Source: Micromonospora thermarum (GTDB lineage Bacteria > Actinomycetota > Actinomycetes > Mycobacteriales > Micromonosporaceae). From it: 64,000 nucleotides of DNA. Positions 1 to 8,901 of the stretch are shown here, in pieces. The DNA lies in the NCBI RefSeq assembly GCF_012034245.1, contig NZ_JAATEO010000006.1, positions 1-64,000 of the forward strand, in the 5' to 3' direction. The first letter of the stretch is position 1. Each line of letters begins with the position of its first letter. The position numbers and the translations under genes were made by a program. The notes under the pieces were generated by a model. That model had not been told where the DNA came from. It searched no databases and saw nothing but the letters and a program-made list of their open reading frames with translations.

Positions 1-123
1 GACGGCCGGAATGCCGCCATGCCTCGCCAAACAGGTCACCAGACCGGTCAGGAATCGAGAAGCCCCGGCCCACGAGCCGCACCTAGCCTGACTGCCATGG
101 CAGCCATCGTGACTGGAGGAAGC

Positions 124-579
124 ATGACGGACGCACCGCCGCGTGGCCGTGCGGAGCGGGTGCGGGACACTCGCGCGAAGCTGGAGAGCGACGTCGATCT
201 CTGGGTCGCGACGTCGGGATCCCCGGGCGGCGTCCACCTCGTCCCGCTCTCGTACCTGTGGGACGGGACCGCGTTCCTCATCTCGACGCCGCGCGCGTCG
301 GTCACCGGCCGCAACCTGCTGGCGGACAGCCGGGTGCGCCTCAGCCTCGGGCCGACCCGCGACGTCGTCGTCGTCGACGGCACCGCCGAGCCGGTGGACG
401 TCGCCGATCTCGCCCCTTCGACGGGCGACGCGTTCGCGACCAGGACCGGTTTCGACCCGCGCGAGCTCGACGAGCCCTACCAGTACTTCCTGATCCGGCC
501 GCGGCGCATCCAGGCCTGGCGTGAGGCGAACGAGCTGCGGGGCCGCGACCTCATGCGCGACGGCCACTGGCTCGGCTGA
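124..579 (+). CDS. PPOX-fold (pyridoxamine 5'-phosphate oxidase family) protein
   Basis: A 151-residue protein of the split beta-barrel flavin/F420-binding PPOX class. The motif PLSYLWDGTAFLIST, followed by a strand with RVRLSLGPTRDVVVVDGTAE and the C-terminal IRPRRIQAWRE, is typical of actinobacterial TIGR-type F420-dependent PPOX proteins. An upstream in-frame ATG exists, but the start at 124 is chosen because GGAGGA lies 5 bases before it and the family begins near this point. The cofactor (F420 or FMN) and substrate cannot be read from the sequence. The gene stands alone and is followed by a hairpin terminator. Confidence 0.8.
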   Translation: MTDAPPRGRAERVRDTRAKLESDVDLWVATSGSPGGVHLVPLSYLWDGTAFLISTPRASVTGRNLLADSRVRLSLGPTRDVVVVDGTAEPVDVADLAPSTGDAFATRTGFDPRELDEPYQYFLIRPRRIQAWREANELRGRDLMRDGHWLG

Positions 580-590
580 CCGCGCCGACC

Positions 591-634
591 TGGACCGGTT
601 GGGCCCCGGACTCGGACTCCCCCGGGCCGGTCCA
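591..634 (+). terminator. Rho-independent-like hairpin after the PPOX gene
   Basis: TGGACCGG at 591-598 pairs with CCGGTCCA at 627-634, with further G/C pairing inside. It lies 12 bases past the stop codon. There is no U-tract, as is usual in actinobacteria. Confidence 0.5.
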
Positions 635-762
635 CACCGCCGCGAACACCGTCGCACGCATCCATCGACAGCCGTCTCTAGCGCGAACGACGCCCAGGTG
701 GTAGGAATCTGCCAAGGCGTTCGGTCTGAAGCGAAGGTTTTCACCGAGAGGGCGTCGACGAG

Positions 763-2445
763 ATGAGAAGGATCATGGGCAGCCTCATGGCCGCCACCGT
801 CGGTCTGGCCGTGGCGGCCGCACCGACCTGGGCCGCCCCCGCGGACGAACGAACCGTCAGCTACCGCGGCTACCGCCTGTCGGTGCCCGCCGACTGGCAG
901 GTCGTCGACCTGTCCACCGACCCGCACGCGTGCGTCCGGTTCGACCGGCCCGCGGTCTACCTCGGCCATCCGGGCGACGAGCCCTGGTGCCCTCCGCGGC
1001 TCGTCGGGCGAACGGCAGGACTGATCGTCGAGCCGATCGACTCCGTCACCACCGAGCGGCTCACGGCGGACACCACGATCACGGGGAGCGGGACGGCGAC
1101 CGCGGGCAGGCCGGTCTCCCGCGACGGGTCGATCCGGATCGCGGTGCGCGACGCGGGCGTACTCGTCAGCGCCCTGCACACGCCGGACACCGAGCCGGCG
1201 GTCCGGCGCATCCTGGCCTCCGCCCGGCTCGATCCGGTTGCCCGGCCGGCGCCGGTGGGCGACGTGCGGACCGGCGCGAAACCCGCCACGGTGGCGTCGT
1301 CGACGGCGTCCGGTCCGCAGCCGGGCACCTACACCGGCAGGGGCTTCGACACGTGCACCGCCCCGTCGCAGTCGACGATGGACGCGTGGCGGAACGCGTC
1401 GCCCTACCGGGCCATCGGCATCTACATCAGCGGCTCCAGCCGCTCCTGCACGCAGGCGAACCTGACCGCGAGCTGGGTGACCAACCAGACCAACAACGGC
1501 TGGCACCTCATCCCCATCGAACTCGACCGCCAGGCACCGTGCGGCACCCGCACACCGAAGATGTCGTACGACCCGACCACGGCCCGGTCCGAGGGAGCGG
1601 CCCGCGCCACCAGTGCGGTGAGCGCGGCCCAGGCGCTGGGCATCCCCGCCGGAAGCGTGGTCTACAACGACATCGAGCACTACCCGTCGAGTGAGTCGTG
1701 CAAGGCGGCCGTGCTCTCGTACCTCTCCGGCTGGACCGAACGCCTCCACGCGCTCGGCTACCTCTCGGGCATGTACTCCAGCGGATCCTCCGGGGTCCGG
1801 GACCTGTGCAGCGCCTACCACGACAGCCGGTACACCCGCGTCGACCATCTCTTCTTCGCCTGGTGGAACGGCGTGGCCGACACCGACGCCGGCGACTACT
1901 GCCCGGACGCCTACTACGCCGACCGGCAACGCATCCACCAGTACACCGGTGACAGCTACGAGACCTGGGGCGGCGTACGGCTCTACATCGACCGCGACTA
2001 CCTCGACGTCTCGACCGGGACGACGCCACCGACCGGGTTCAGCGTGACGGTCGACAACACCACCGCCGGTCGGTTCACGGCGAGCGCGAACTGGGGCACG
2101 TCGGCATACTCCGCCCAGCGGCACGGCACCGACTACCGGTACGCCGGCCCCACCCCGGCCAGCGACGTCGCCTGGTACCGGGCAGACGTACCGGAGACGG
2201 GCACGTACGAGGTATCGGTCTGGTACCCGGCCGACCCCGGCTACAACGACTCGACCCCGCACCTGGTGGCGACCACCAGCGGCAACCAGACGGTGCGGGT
2301 GAACCAGCGTCTCAACGGCGGCCGGTGGCTGTCGCTCGGCGTGTTCACCCTGTCGGCGGGCGACCGCAACACGGTGGGAGTGAGCCGGTGGACCAACGGC
2401 ACCGGCTACGTCATCGCCGACGCTGTCCGCATCACCCGCGTCTGA
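763..2445 (+). CDS. secreted glycoside-hydrolase-like protein (DUF1906) with golvesin-type C-terminal domain
   Basis: A 560-residue exported protein. A signal peptide (about residues 1-25, ending PTWAAPA) is followed by a small N-terminal domain (about 30-150). A DUF1906 (Rv2525c-like glycoside-hydrolase-like TIM barrel) lies at about 195-415, starting GFDTCTAPS and containing YRAIGIYISG and VVYNDIEHYP. A golvesin/xanthan-lyase-type beta-sandwich covers about 426-560 (YRADVPETGTYEVSVWYPAD). DUF1906 proteins are thought to bind or cleave peptidoglycan or other glycans outside the cell, but catalysis has not been shown for most. A second ATG at 775 has a better spaced purine tract (AGAAGG) and could be the true start. 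It is monocistronic and converges on aceE with a gap of only 16 bases. Confidence 0.8.
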   Translation: MRRIMGSLMAATVGLAVAAAPTWAAPADERTVSYRGYRLSVPADWQVVDLSTDPHACVRFDRPAVYLGHPGDEPWCPPRLVGRTAGLIVEPIDSVTTERLTADTTITGSGTATAGRPVSRDGSIRIAVRDAGVLVSALHTPDTEPAVRRILASARLDPVARPAPVGDVRTGAKPATVASSTASGPQPGTYTGRGFDTCTAPSQSTMDAWRNASPYRAIGIYISGSSRSCTQANLTASWVTNQTNNGWHLIPIELDRQAPCGTRTPKMSYDPTTARSEGAARATSAVSAAQALGIPAGSVVYNDIEHYPSSESCKAAVLSYLSGWTERLHALGYLSGMYSSGSSGVRDLCSAYHDSRYTRVDHLFFAWWNGVADTDAGDYCPDAYYADRQRIHQYTGDSYETWGGVRLYIDRDYLDVSTGTTPPTGFSVTVDNTTAGRFTASANWGTSAYSAQRHGTDYRYAGPTPASDVAWYRADVPETGTYEVSVWYPADPGYNDSTPHLVATTSGNQTVRVNQRLNGGRWLSLGVFTLSAGDRNTVGVSRWTNGTGYVIADAVRITRV

Positions 2446-2461
2446 CGGTGTCACCCCGGGG

Positions 2462-5152
2462 TCAGTCGTCGGCGATTCCGTAGCGCCTGCGGGCCTCCCG
2501 AACGGTCTCGGGCTTGACCTCGCCCCGTCTGGCCAGGGCTGCCAGCGCCGCGACCACGACCGACTGCGGGTCCACCCCGAAGTGGCGACGGACGGCCTCG
2601 CGGGTGTCGGAGAGGCCGAAGCCGTCCGTGCCGATCGAGTGCCAGTCCTGCGGCACCCACTGGCTGATCTGGTCCGGGACCGCCCGCATCCAGTCGCTGA
2701 CGGCGAGCACCGGGCCGGGGGCGCCGTCCAGCACCCGGGTGACGTACGGGATCCGCTCCTCGCCCTTGAGCTGCGCCGCGTCACAGTCCAGGGCGTCGCG
2801 GCGCAGCTCGCTCCAGGAGGTGGCGGACCACACGTCGGCCGCCACGCTCCAGTCGCTGGCGAGGAGCCGCTGGGCCTCCAGGGCCCAGTGGACGGCGGTG
2901 CCGGAGGCGAGCAGCTGCAGGCGCGGGGCGTCCGCCGCCAGCTCCCGGGCATCGGCTTCCCGGAACCGGTAGAGGCCCTTGAGGATGCCCTCCTCGACGG
3001 CCTTGCCCGGCGGCATGGGCGGCTGGACCTTCGCCTCGTTGTAGACGGTCAGGTAGTAGAAGACGTTCTCCGCGTCCGGCCCGTACATCCGGCGCAGACC
3101 GTCGCGGACGATCACGGCGACCTCGTACGCGAAGCCCGGGTCGTAGGCGATCGCCGCCGGGTTGGTGGAGGCGATCAGGTGGGAGTGGCCGTCCGCGTGT
3201 TGCAGGCCCTCGCCGGTCATCGTGGTACGGCCGGCGGTGGCACCGATGAGGAAGCCGCGGCCGAGCTGGTCGGCGAGCGCCCACATCTGGTCGGCCGTCC
3301 GCTGCCAGCCGAACATCGCGTAGAAGACGTAGAAGGGAATCATCGGCTCGCCGTGGGTGGCGTACGACGTGGCGGCGGCGGTGAAGTCGGCCATCGAACC
3401 GGCCTCGGTGATGCCCTCGTGGAGGATCTGGCCGTTCCTGGCCTCCTTGTAGTACAGGAGCGTGTCGCGGTCGACCGGGTCGTAGGTCTGGCCGTGCGGC
3501 GAGTAGATCCCGGCGGTGGGGAAGAGTGACTCCATGCCGAACGTCCGCGCCTCATCCGGAACGATCGGCACCCAACGCCTGCCGGTCTCCTGATCCCGCA
3601 TCAGGTCCTTGACCAGGCGGACGAAGGCCATGGTCGTGGCGATCTCCTGACTACCGGACCCCTTGGCCAGGGCGTCGAAGGGCCGGGCGGACGGCTCGGG
3701 CAGCACGACCGGGTGGACCCGGCGAGCCGGGGCGGGCCCGCCCAGCGCGGCCCTGCGCTCGTGGAGGTAACGGACCTCCGGCGAGTCGGCGCCGGGGTGG
3801 ACGTACGGCACCAGCTCGTCGTCGAGCCTGCTGTCGGGGATGGGGAGTTCGAGGAGGTCCCGCAGCGCGCGGAACTCGTCGCCGGTCAGCTTCTTCATCT
3901 GGTGGTTGGCGTTGCGCGACTCGAAGCCGGGGCCGAGCGTGTGTCCCTTGACCGTCTGGACGAGGATCACGGTCGGCGCGCCCCGGTGCTCGACCGCGGC
4001 CCGGTAGGCGGCGTACACCTTGCGGGGTTCGTGGCCCGCCCGCGAGGTGTGGAAGCACTCGGCGATCTTCGCGTCGGTCAGCACCTTCGCCATCTCGACG
4101 AGCGCCGGGTCGGCGCCGAAGAAATGGTCGCGGATGTAGCCGACGTCCCGGGCCGCGTACGTCTGGAACTGCCCGTCGGGGACCTCGCGCAGCCGGCGTA
4201 CGAGCGCGCCCGTGGTGTCGAGCGCGAACAGGTCGTCCCAGGCCGAGCCCCAGAGCGACTTGACGACGTTCCAGCCCGCCGCGCGGAACTGGGCCTCCAG
4301 CTCCTGGACGATCTTGAAGTTGGAGCGCACCGGTCCGTCGAGCCGCTGCAGGTTGCAGTTGATCACGAAGGTGAGATTGTCCAGGCCTTCGCGACCGGCG
4401 AGGGCGAGTGCGGCGGTCGACTCGGGCTCGTCCATCTCGCCGTCGCCGAGGAACGCCCACACCCGCGAGGCGGAGGTGTCCTTGATGCCACGGTGCTGCA
4501 GATAGCGGTTGAACCGCGCCTGGTGGATCGCCGACAGCGGGCCCAGGCCCATCGACACGGTGGCGAACTCCCAGAGCCACGGCAGGCGGCGCGGGTGCGG
4601 ATAGGAGGGGAGGCCGTCGCCGCCCACCTCCTGCCGGAACCGGTCGAGGTGGCCCTCGGTGAGCCGTCCGTCGAGGAAGGCGCGGGCGTAGATGCCGGGG
4701 GCGGCATGGCCCTGGATGTAGAGCTGGTCGCCGGAGCCGTCGGCCTCCTTACCGCGGAAGAAGTGCTGGAATCCGGTCTCGTAGAGCCAGGCGGCGGAGG
4801 CGAACGTGGCGATGTGGCCGCCCAGGCCGTAGCGGCTGCCGCGGGTCACCATCGCGGCGGCGTTCCAGCGGTTCCAGGCGGTGATGCGCCGCTCCATCTC
4901 CTCGTCGCCGGGGAACTCCGGCTCGGCGGCGGTCGGGATGGTGTTGAGGTACTCGGTCTCCAGCAGCTTGGGCAGGACGAGGCCGGAGTTCTCGGCGTGT
5001 TCCAGCGTGCGGCGCAAGAGGTACGAGGCGCGGTGCGGCCCGGCTGCCGCGGTGACGGCGTCGAGAGACGCGGCCCACTCGGCGGTCTCCTCGGGGTCGC
5101 GGTCCGGGATCTGATCGAGGCCGCTTGGCTGGTTTCGCCCGGTATCGGTCAT
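2462..5152 (-). CDS. aceE: pyruvate dehydrogenase E1 component, homodimeric type
   Basis: An 896-residue thiamine-diphosphate enzyme that decarboxylates pyruvate and passes the acetyl group to E2 lipoate in the PDH complex. The ThDP/Mg motif GDGEMDEPES starts at residue 236 and ends in the NCNLQ segment. The length matches the gamma-proteobacterial/actinobacterial AceE family (about 890-920). The TGEGLQH and YYLTVYNE segments are family hallmarks. GGAAGG lies 7 bases before the ATG. As is usual in actinobacteria, the E2 and E3 genes are not adjacent. The gene is divergent from an ECF41 sigma factor across a 337-base spacer. Confidence 0.97.
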   Translation of the reverse strand: MTDTGRNQPSGLDQIPDRDPEETAEWAASLDAVTAAAGPHRASYLLRRTLEHAENSGLVLPKLLETEYLNTIPTAAEPEFPGDEEMERRITAWNRWNAAAMVTRGSRYGLGGHIATFASAAWLYETGFQHFFRGKEADGSGDQLYIQGHAAPGIYARAFLDGRLTEGHLDRFRQEVGGDGLPSYPHPRRLPWLWEFATVSMGLGPLSAIHQARFNRYLQHRGIKDTSASRVWAFLGDGEMDEPESTAALALAGREGLDNLTFVINCNLQRLDGPVRSNFKIVQELEAQFRAAGWNVVKSLWGSAWDDLFALDTTGALVRRLREVPDGQFQTYAARDVGYIRDHFFGADPALVEMAKVLTDAKIAECFHTSRAGHEPRKVYAAYRAAVEHRGAPTVILVQTVKGHTLGPGFESRNANHQMKKLTGDEFRALRDLLELPIPDSRLDDELVPYVHPGADSPEVRYLHERRAALGGPAPARRVHPVVLPEPSARPFDALAKGSGSQEIATTMAFVRLVKDLMRDQETGRRWVPIVPDEARTFGMESLFPTAGIYSPHGQTYDPVDRDTLLYYKEARNGQILHEGITEAGSMADFTAAATSYATHGEPMIPFYVFYAMFGWQRTADQMWALADQLGRGFLIGATAGRTTMTGEGLQHADGHSHLIASTNPAAIAYDPGFAYEVAVIVRDGLRRMYGPDAENVFYYLTVYNEAKVQPPMPPGKAVEEGILKGLYRFREADARELAADAPRLQLLASGTAVHWALEAQRLLASDWSVAADVWSATSWSELRRDALDCDAAQLKGEERIPYVTRVLDGAPGPVLAVSDWMRAVPDQISQWVPQDWHSIGTDGFGLSDTREAVRRHFGVDPQSVVVAALAALARRGEVKPETVREARRRYGIADD

Positions 5153-5489
5153 GGTGGCCGCCTTCCGATGGTTCCGGACCTCTCGTCCGCAGGGCGGGAG
5201 GTCGACACGTGAGACAGGGGCTGCCGGCCGGCTCTGTCCCTACGCCTTCCTGTTTCGTGGGCGAGCTGCCTCGCCTGTTCGCCACCAAGGACCGGGTGAC
5301 CTCGGGATTCGTGACAACCGGACCGGCGTCCGGCAGGACGTCGGTCGTCACTCCCGCGCCGCCGCAGCGATTCGGATCACGGAACGGGTATGCCGGCCCC
5401 GGACGCCGCACCCCGGTGCGCCGGAACCAGGTGGACAGGAGACCCCGGCAACGGCGACAGGCGGCTACCAACGGGAGGAAACAGACGTC
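5153..5489. other. divergent intergenic region aceE / ECF41 sigma factor
   Basis: 337 bases with no convincing ORF of their own. The region must hold the promoters of both divergent genes. A partial inverted repeat (GACAGGGGC / GCTCTGTC) lies near 5211-5240. GTGACA at 5311-5316 with CGTC at 5327 and 5339 recalls an ECF41-type promoter, but the spacers (10 and 22) do not fit. No clear promoter is assigned. Confidence 0.5.
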
Positions 5490-6371
5490 ATGCCCCACCG
5501 CGAGGTCTCGACGGATGCCCTGCGGGTCTTCGACACCGTCCGGCCCCGGCTGTTCGGCATCGCTTACCGGATGCTCGGCACCGTCCAGGACGCCGAGGAC
5601 ATCGTCCAGGACACGTGGCTACGGTGGCAGCACACGGACCGGAGCGCGGTACGGGACGCGACGGCGTTCCTCGTCACCGCCACAACCAGGCTCGCCCTCA
5701 ACGCGGCGACATCGGCACGCGCCCGGCGAGAGTCCTACGTCGGCCCGTGGCTGCCCGAGCCCGTCCAGACGTCGGTCGACCCGGCGACCCGAGCCGAGCA
5801 GGGCGAGGCTCTCGGCCTCGCGGTGCTCCTCCTCCTGCAACGGCTGACCCCGACCGAGCGCGCCGTGTACGTGCTACGCGAGGCCTTCGACTACCCCTTC
5901 CGGCAGATCGCCGAGGTCCTCGACATCACCGAGGCGTACGCGCGCCAGCTCGGGCGCCGGGCTCGCACGCACCTCGCGGAGGAACGGCACACGCCGGTCG
6001 CACCCGCCGACCACGGCCGGCTGCTCCACGCCTTCCTCGCCGCCGCACGCTCGGGTGATCTCGGCCAGCTGGAGAAGCTGCTCGCGAACGACGTCGTCTC
6101 CTACGCCGACGGCGGTGGCATGGTCAGCGCGGCGCGGGTACCGGTCACCGGCCGGGCCACCGTCGCCCGCTACCTCGTCGGCCTCATGACCAAGTTCGGC
6201 AGGGATGTCTCGCTGGACGTCGTCGAGTCCAACGGACAGGAAGCCGTCCTCGTCCGCCGGGCAGGATCCCTCGTCGCACTGTGCGCGATCGATGCCTCCT
6301 CCGAGGGGATCGGACAAGTGTTGATCATCCTCAACCCGGCGAAACTCGCCCGGTTCGGCCAGGGCACCTGA
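5490..6371 (+). CDS. sigJ: ECF sigma factor, ECF41/SigJ group
   Basis: A 293-residue RNA polymerase sigma factor. Region 2 covers about 10-75 (RMLGTVQDAEDIVQDTWLRW) and region 4 about 105-165 (LTPTERAVYVLREAF). A SnoaL-like C-terminal extension (about 175-293) carries the ECF41 signature DGGG at 207-210, and the inter-region linker has WLPEP at 87-91. In ECF41 factors the extension replaces a separate anti-sigma factor and tunes core binding. The usual partner, a carboxymuconolactone decarboxylase or other COE-type oxidoreductase gene, is not adjacent, which is unusual. The start at 5490 follows GGGAGGAA. The stop codon lies inside a strong terminator. Confidence 0.9.
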   Translation: MPHREVSTDALRVFDTVRPRLFGIAYRMLGTVQDAEDIVQDTWLRWQHTDRSAVRDATAFLVTATTRLALNAATSARARRESYVGPWLPEPVQTSVDPATRAEQGEALGLAVLLLLQRLTPTERAVYVLREAFDYPFRQIAEVLDITEAYARQLGRRARTHLAEERHTPVAPADHGRLLHAFLAAARSGDLGQLEKLLANDVVSYADGGGMVSAARVPVTGRATVARYLVGLMTKFGRDVSLDVVESNGQEAVLVRRAGSLVALCAIDASSEGIGQVLIILNPAKLARFGQGT

Positions 6372-6393
6372 CGACACGGCAGGTGCCCTGGCC
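6357..6393 (+). terminator. strong hairpin terminator overlapping the sigJ stop
   Basis: A perfect 14-bp stem, GGCCAGGGCACCTG (6357-6370) and its complement (6380-6393), with a 9-base loop. The sigJ TGA stop is at the tip of the left arm. It probably also ends transcripts coming leftward from the diguanylate cyclase side. Confidence 0.8.
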
Positions 6394-6410
6394 GCCGGGG
6401 ACGCAGACCG

Positions 6411-6491
6411 CTAACCCGACGTGACCGCTCCACGCACCGCGACCGCGATGGCAAGCCAGACGACGTACGCGACGACACCGACGCCAACCAT
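6411..6491 (-). CDS. possible 26-residue membrane peptide downstream of the diguanylate cyclase
   Basis: A short ORF, MVGVGVVAYVVWLAIAVAV followed by RGAVTSG, which is a single hydrophobic helix with a positively charged C-terminal side. It starts 47 bases after the GGDEF-protein stop, with AAGGCG about 7 bases before the ATG, and would end just before the shared terminator. A longer CTG-start version overlapping the upstream stop is also possible. Function is unknown. It could be chance, because hydrophobic short ORFs are common in high-GC DNA. Confidence 0.3.
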   Translation of the reverse strand: MVGVGVVAYVVWLAIAVAVRGAVTSG

Positions 6492-6538
6492 GATCAGCGC
6501 CTTGCCGGCGGACGGGACCCGCCCCGACCGGATCCCGC

Positions 6539-8131
6539 TCAGGTCACGCTGTGACAGCAGGTCGCCCGGTTGCCGCCCGCGCGCTTCGCGGCGTACATCG
6601 CGCGGTCGGCGTGTGCGAGGCTCTCCGCGACCGCGTACGCGGGGCCGCTGGCGACCCCGACGCTTACTCGTGCCCGCCACGTCGTCATGCCGGCCACGGC
6701 GTCCACGGCCCGCCGGGCGACGTGCGTGGCGGCCGCGGGGTCGGCACCCGGAAGGATGGCGACGAACTCGTCTCCGCCCAACCGGGCCACGAAATCGCCC
6801 TTGCGGACGCTGGCCGTGAGCACCTGCGCGACGGCCCGCAGCACGTCGTCGCCAGTGGCGTGCCCCAGCGAGTCGTTGATGTGCTTGAACCGGTCGATGT
6901 CCATGGTCAACACCGCGACCGGATCGTCGGCGGGGATGCCGGGGGCGGCCAGGTTCAGCAGGAAGTTGTCGAGACCACGGCGATTCGCCACCCCGGTCAG
7001 TGGGTCGGTCTGCGCCGCCCGCTCGGCCTGCTCGTGCTGCCAGCGCAGGACGTCGTACGACTGCATCGTCACCGCCGTGTGCAGCCAGCGGTGCCGCTGG
7101 CGCCACAGCAGCTCCGCGAGCGCGTCTCCGTAGGTCAGCCCCGGTACGGCGTCGCGCGACCCGTTCGCCGACAGCAGCACCGCGTGCGTACGGTGCAGCG
7201 CCGCCGAGATCAGCCAATCGGTGTCGGGTGACAGGGCGGCGACGGCGTGCTCGATGACGCGCAACGCCTCGTCCGGGCGTCCCGAGCGGCTGAGCGCGAC
7301 GGCGTGGAAGGGCCGGCACAGCAGCAGCTCGTGCTGCTGTTCCGCCAGGCCGTGGGTCTGTAGGAGCGCCATGTACCGGGGGATGTCGGTCGCCGCGCCG
7401 GCCGGGTCCTGGCGGTCGGCGCGTGAGCACGCCGCGTACAGCAACGCCGAGAGCCGCCACACCTCCGCCTTGGGCCCGCAGGCCTCCGCCGCCGCCCGCA
7501 TCGCGTACTCCTCGGCGGCGGTACTGTGCTTCTCGGCCTCGGCGACCTGACCGACCTGGTACAGCTCCAGCGCCCACGTCAGGTTCAGTTCCGCCAGATT
7601 GCACAGCCACATCGCGCGATTGCCGTTGTCCGGGTAGGACACCCGGCAGGTCGCCTCGTACGCCGCCTGGAACTGGGGTTCGGCCAGCTCGTAGAGGCGC
7701 AGTTGGGCGTAACCGATCGCGATCCCGGTGTGGGCGTTACCCGCGATCACCGGGTCCGGTTCCTCCGCGAGCAGGGCGGTCTCCGCGCTGACGAGATCCC
7801 TGAGCACCGCCTCGATGTCGTACTCGGCGATGTCCTGGTCGCCGAGGCGCAGCCGTCTGTTGGCACGGAGCGACAGCGCACAGGAACGCCAACCGACGCT
7901 ACGTTCGCGGTCGGCGGCGGCCAGCATCAGGTCGGCGGCGGCGACAGCGGCAGGCAGGTCCCCCAACCGGGTCAACGCCACGACGCGCGCGAAGTGCATC
8001 GCCGCCGGACCATCGCAGATCTCTCCGCTGGCTTCGCGAAGCGCCGACTCGGCGGCCGCCAGCACCTGCGCCGCACCGCCGGCCTGCGCCTCCTCGAGGA
8101 GGCGCAGCGCCCGGAGGGTCACATCGTCCAT
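6539..8131 (-). CDS. diguanylate cyclase with N-terminal TPR-like region
   Basis: A 530-residue soluble protein that should make c-di-GMP from two GTP. Residues 1 to about 360 are alpha-helical, alanine-rich TPR-like repeats (for example LAELNLTWALELYQVGQVAEAEKHS). The GGDEF domain runs from DPLTG (376) to about 522. The active-site motif LGGDEFVAI (GGDEF at 452-456) is intact and the allosteric I-site RKGD lies five residues before it (443-446), so product inhibition is expected. There is no EAL domain, TM segment or sensory PAS/GAF. The start at 8131 is chosen over an upstream in-frame ATG because GGAGG lies 7 bases away. It resembles the TPR-GGDEF proteins common in Micromonosporaceae. Confidence 0.9.
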   Translation of the reverse strand: MDDVTLRALRLLEEAQAGGAAQVLAAAESALREASGEICDGPAAMHFARVVALTRLGDLPAAVAAADLMLAAADRERSVGWRSCALSLRANRRLRLGDQDIAEYDIEAVLRDLVSAETALLAEEPDPVIAGNAHTGIAIGYAQLRLYELAEPQFQAAYEATCRVSYPDNGNRAMWLCNLAELNLTWALELYQVGQVAEAEKHSTAAEEYAMRAAAEACGPKAEVWRLSALLYAACSRADRQDPAGAATDIPRYMALLQTHGLAEQQHELLLCRPFHAVALSRSGRPDEALRVIEHAVAALSPDTDWLISAALHRTHAVLLSANGSRDAVPGLTYGDALAELLWRQRHRWLHTAVTMQSYDVLRWQHEQAERAAQTDPLTGVANRRGLDNFLLNLAAPGIPADDPVAVLTMDIDRFKHINDSLGHATGDDVLRAVAQVLTASVRKGDFVARLGGDEFVAILPGADPAAATHVARRAVDAVAGMTTWRARVSVGVASGPAYAVAESLAHADRAMYAAKRAGGNRATCCHSVT

Positions 8132-8357
8132 GCGGTCGCCTCCGCACCGCCAGGGAAGAAACAGCCCGATGCTACGGGAATCGCTCCAATTCCAGGAGTG
8201 CAACCGGTCCCCGTCAGCAGCCATGCGATGGCCGGGGTGCGGCCCGCACGGGTGGCTGCGGGAGCAGGCCACGAGTCGCTGACGACCCGGCAGCCGTGAC
8301 CGTCCGAATCCTGATCAGGGCCGCAGCCGCTGCCGGAGCACCGCGGGTGGCGAAACC

Positions 8358-8801
8358 TCAGTCCCCGGTGGAAGCCGTAACCTCGACGATCGAGACGGGA
8401 GTGCCGAGTTCGACGGTACGGGAGACGGTGCAGAGCCGGTCGTGCGACTGCTGCAACGACCGGGGCAGTGCCTCGCGCGCCCGGTCGCCGTCCGCGCCCG
8501 CCGGGAAGGTCACGGTGAACTCGACCTTGAGGTTCTGCATCCGGTTACCGCCGGCCTCGTCCCGGATCTTGTCACCGGTGACCTGGACGGAGAACTGGGT
8601 CGGCTCGGCACGGCGGCTCGTGACGTGGTCCACGTCCACCGCGGTGCAGCCGCCGAGGGCCGCCAGCAGCAGTTCCACCGGCGTGAAGCTGCCGTCCTCG
8701 CCCGTGCCCATCGACATCGATCCGCCGCGGACGTTCCGCACGACGTACTTTCCGACGCTGGTGCGCTCGATCTCCACCGAGCGGAAGGTGTCCTTACTCA
8801 T
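8358..8801 (-). CDS. OsmC family peroxiredoxin-like protein
   Basis: 147 residues with the OsmC/Ohr fold. The two redox cysteines are visible in LLLAALGGCTAVDVDHV and SHDRLCTVSRTV, preceded by the family's GSFTPVELLLAALGGC. Members reduce organic hydroperoxides with thiols. This sequence is of the general OsmC (YhfA-like) branch rather than Ohr. An upstream in-frame ATG would add 13 unconserved residues, so MSKDTF is taken as the start although the ribosome site there is weak. It shares strand but no tight spacing with the membrane protein behind it. Confidence 0.85.
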   Translation of the reverse strand: MSKDTFRSVEIERTSVGKYVVRNVRGGSMSMGTGEDGSFTPVELLLAALGGCTAVDVDHVTSRRAEPTQFSVQVTGDKIRDEAGGNRMQNLKVEFTVTFPAGADGDRAREALPRSLQQSHDRLCTVSRTVELGTPVSIVEVTASTGD

Positions 8802-8901
8802 GACAGGGAAGCTACCCAGGCCTTCCGGCCCCCGAGCCACCGGCCCGCCCGGCCGATCGGCCCCTCCTCAACCGGTGTACCACGTGGCCGTCCGGTCGCG
8901 T

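Noticed and set aside
5311..5342. GTGACA with downstream CGTC as an ECF41 autoregulatory promoter
   Set aside because: Spacers of 10 and 22 bases do not fit the expected distance.
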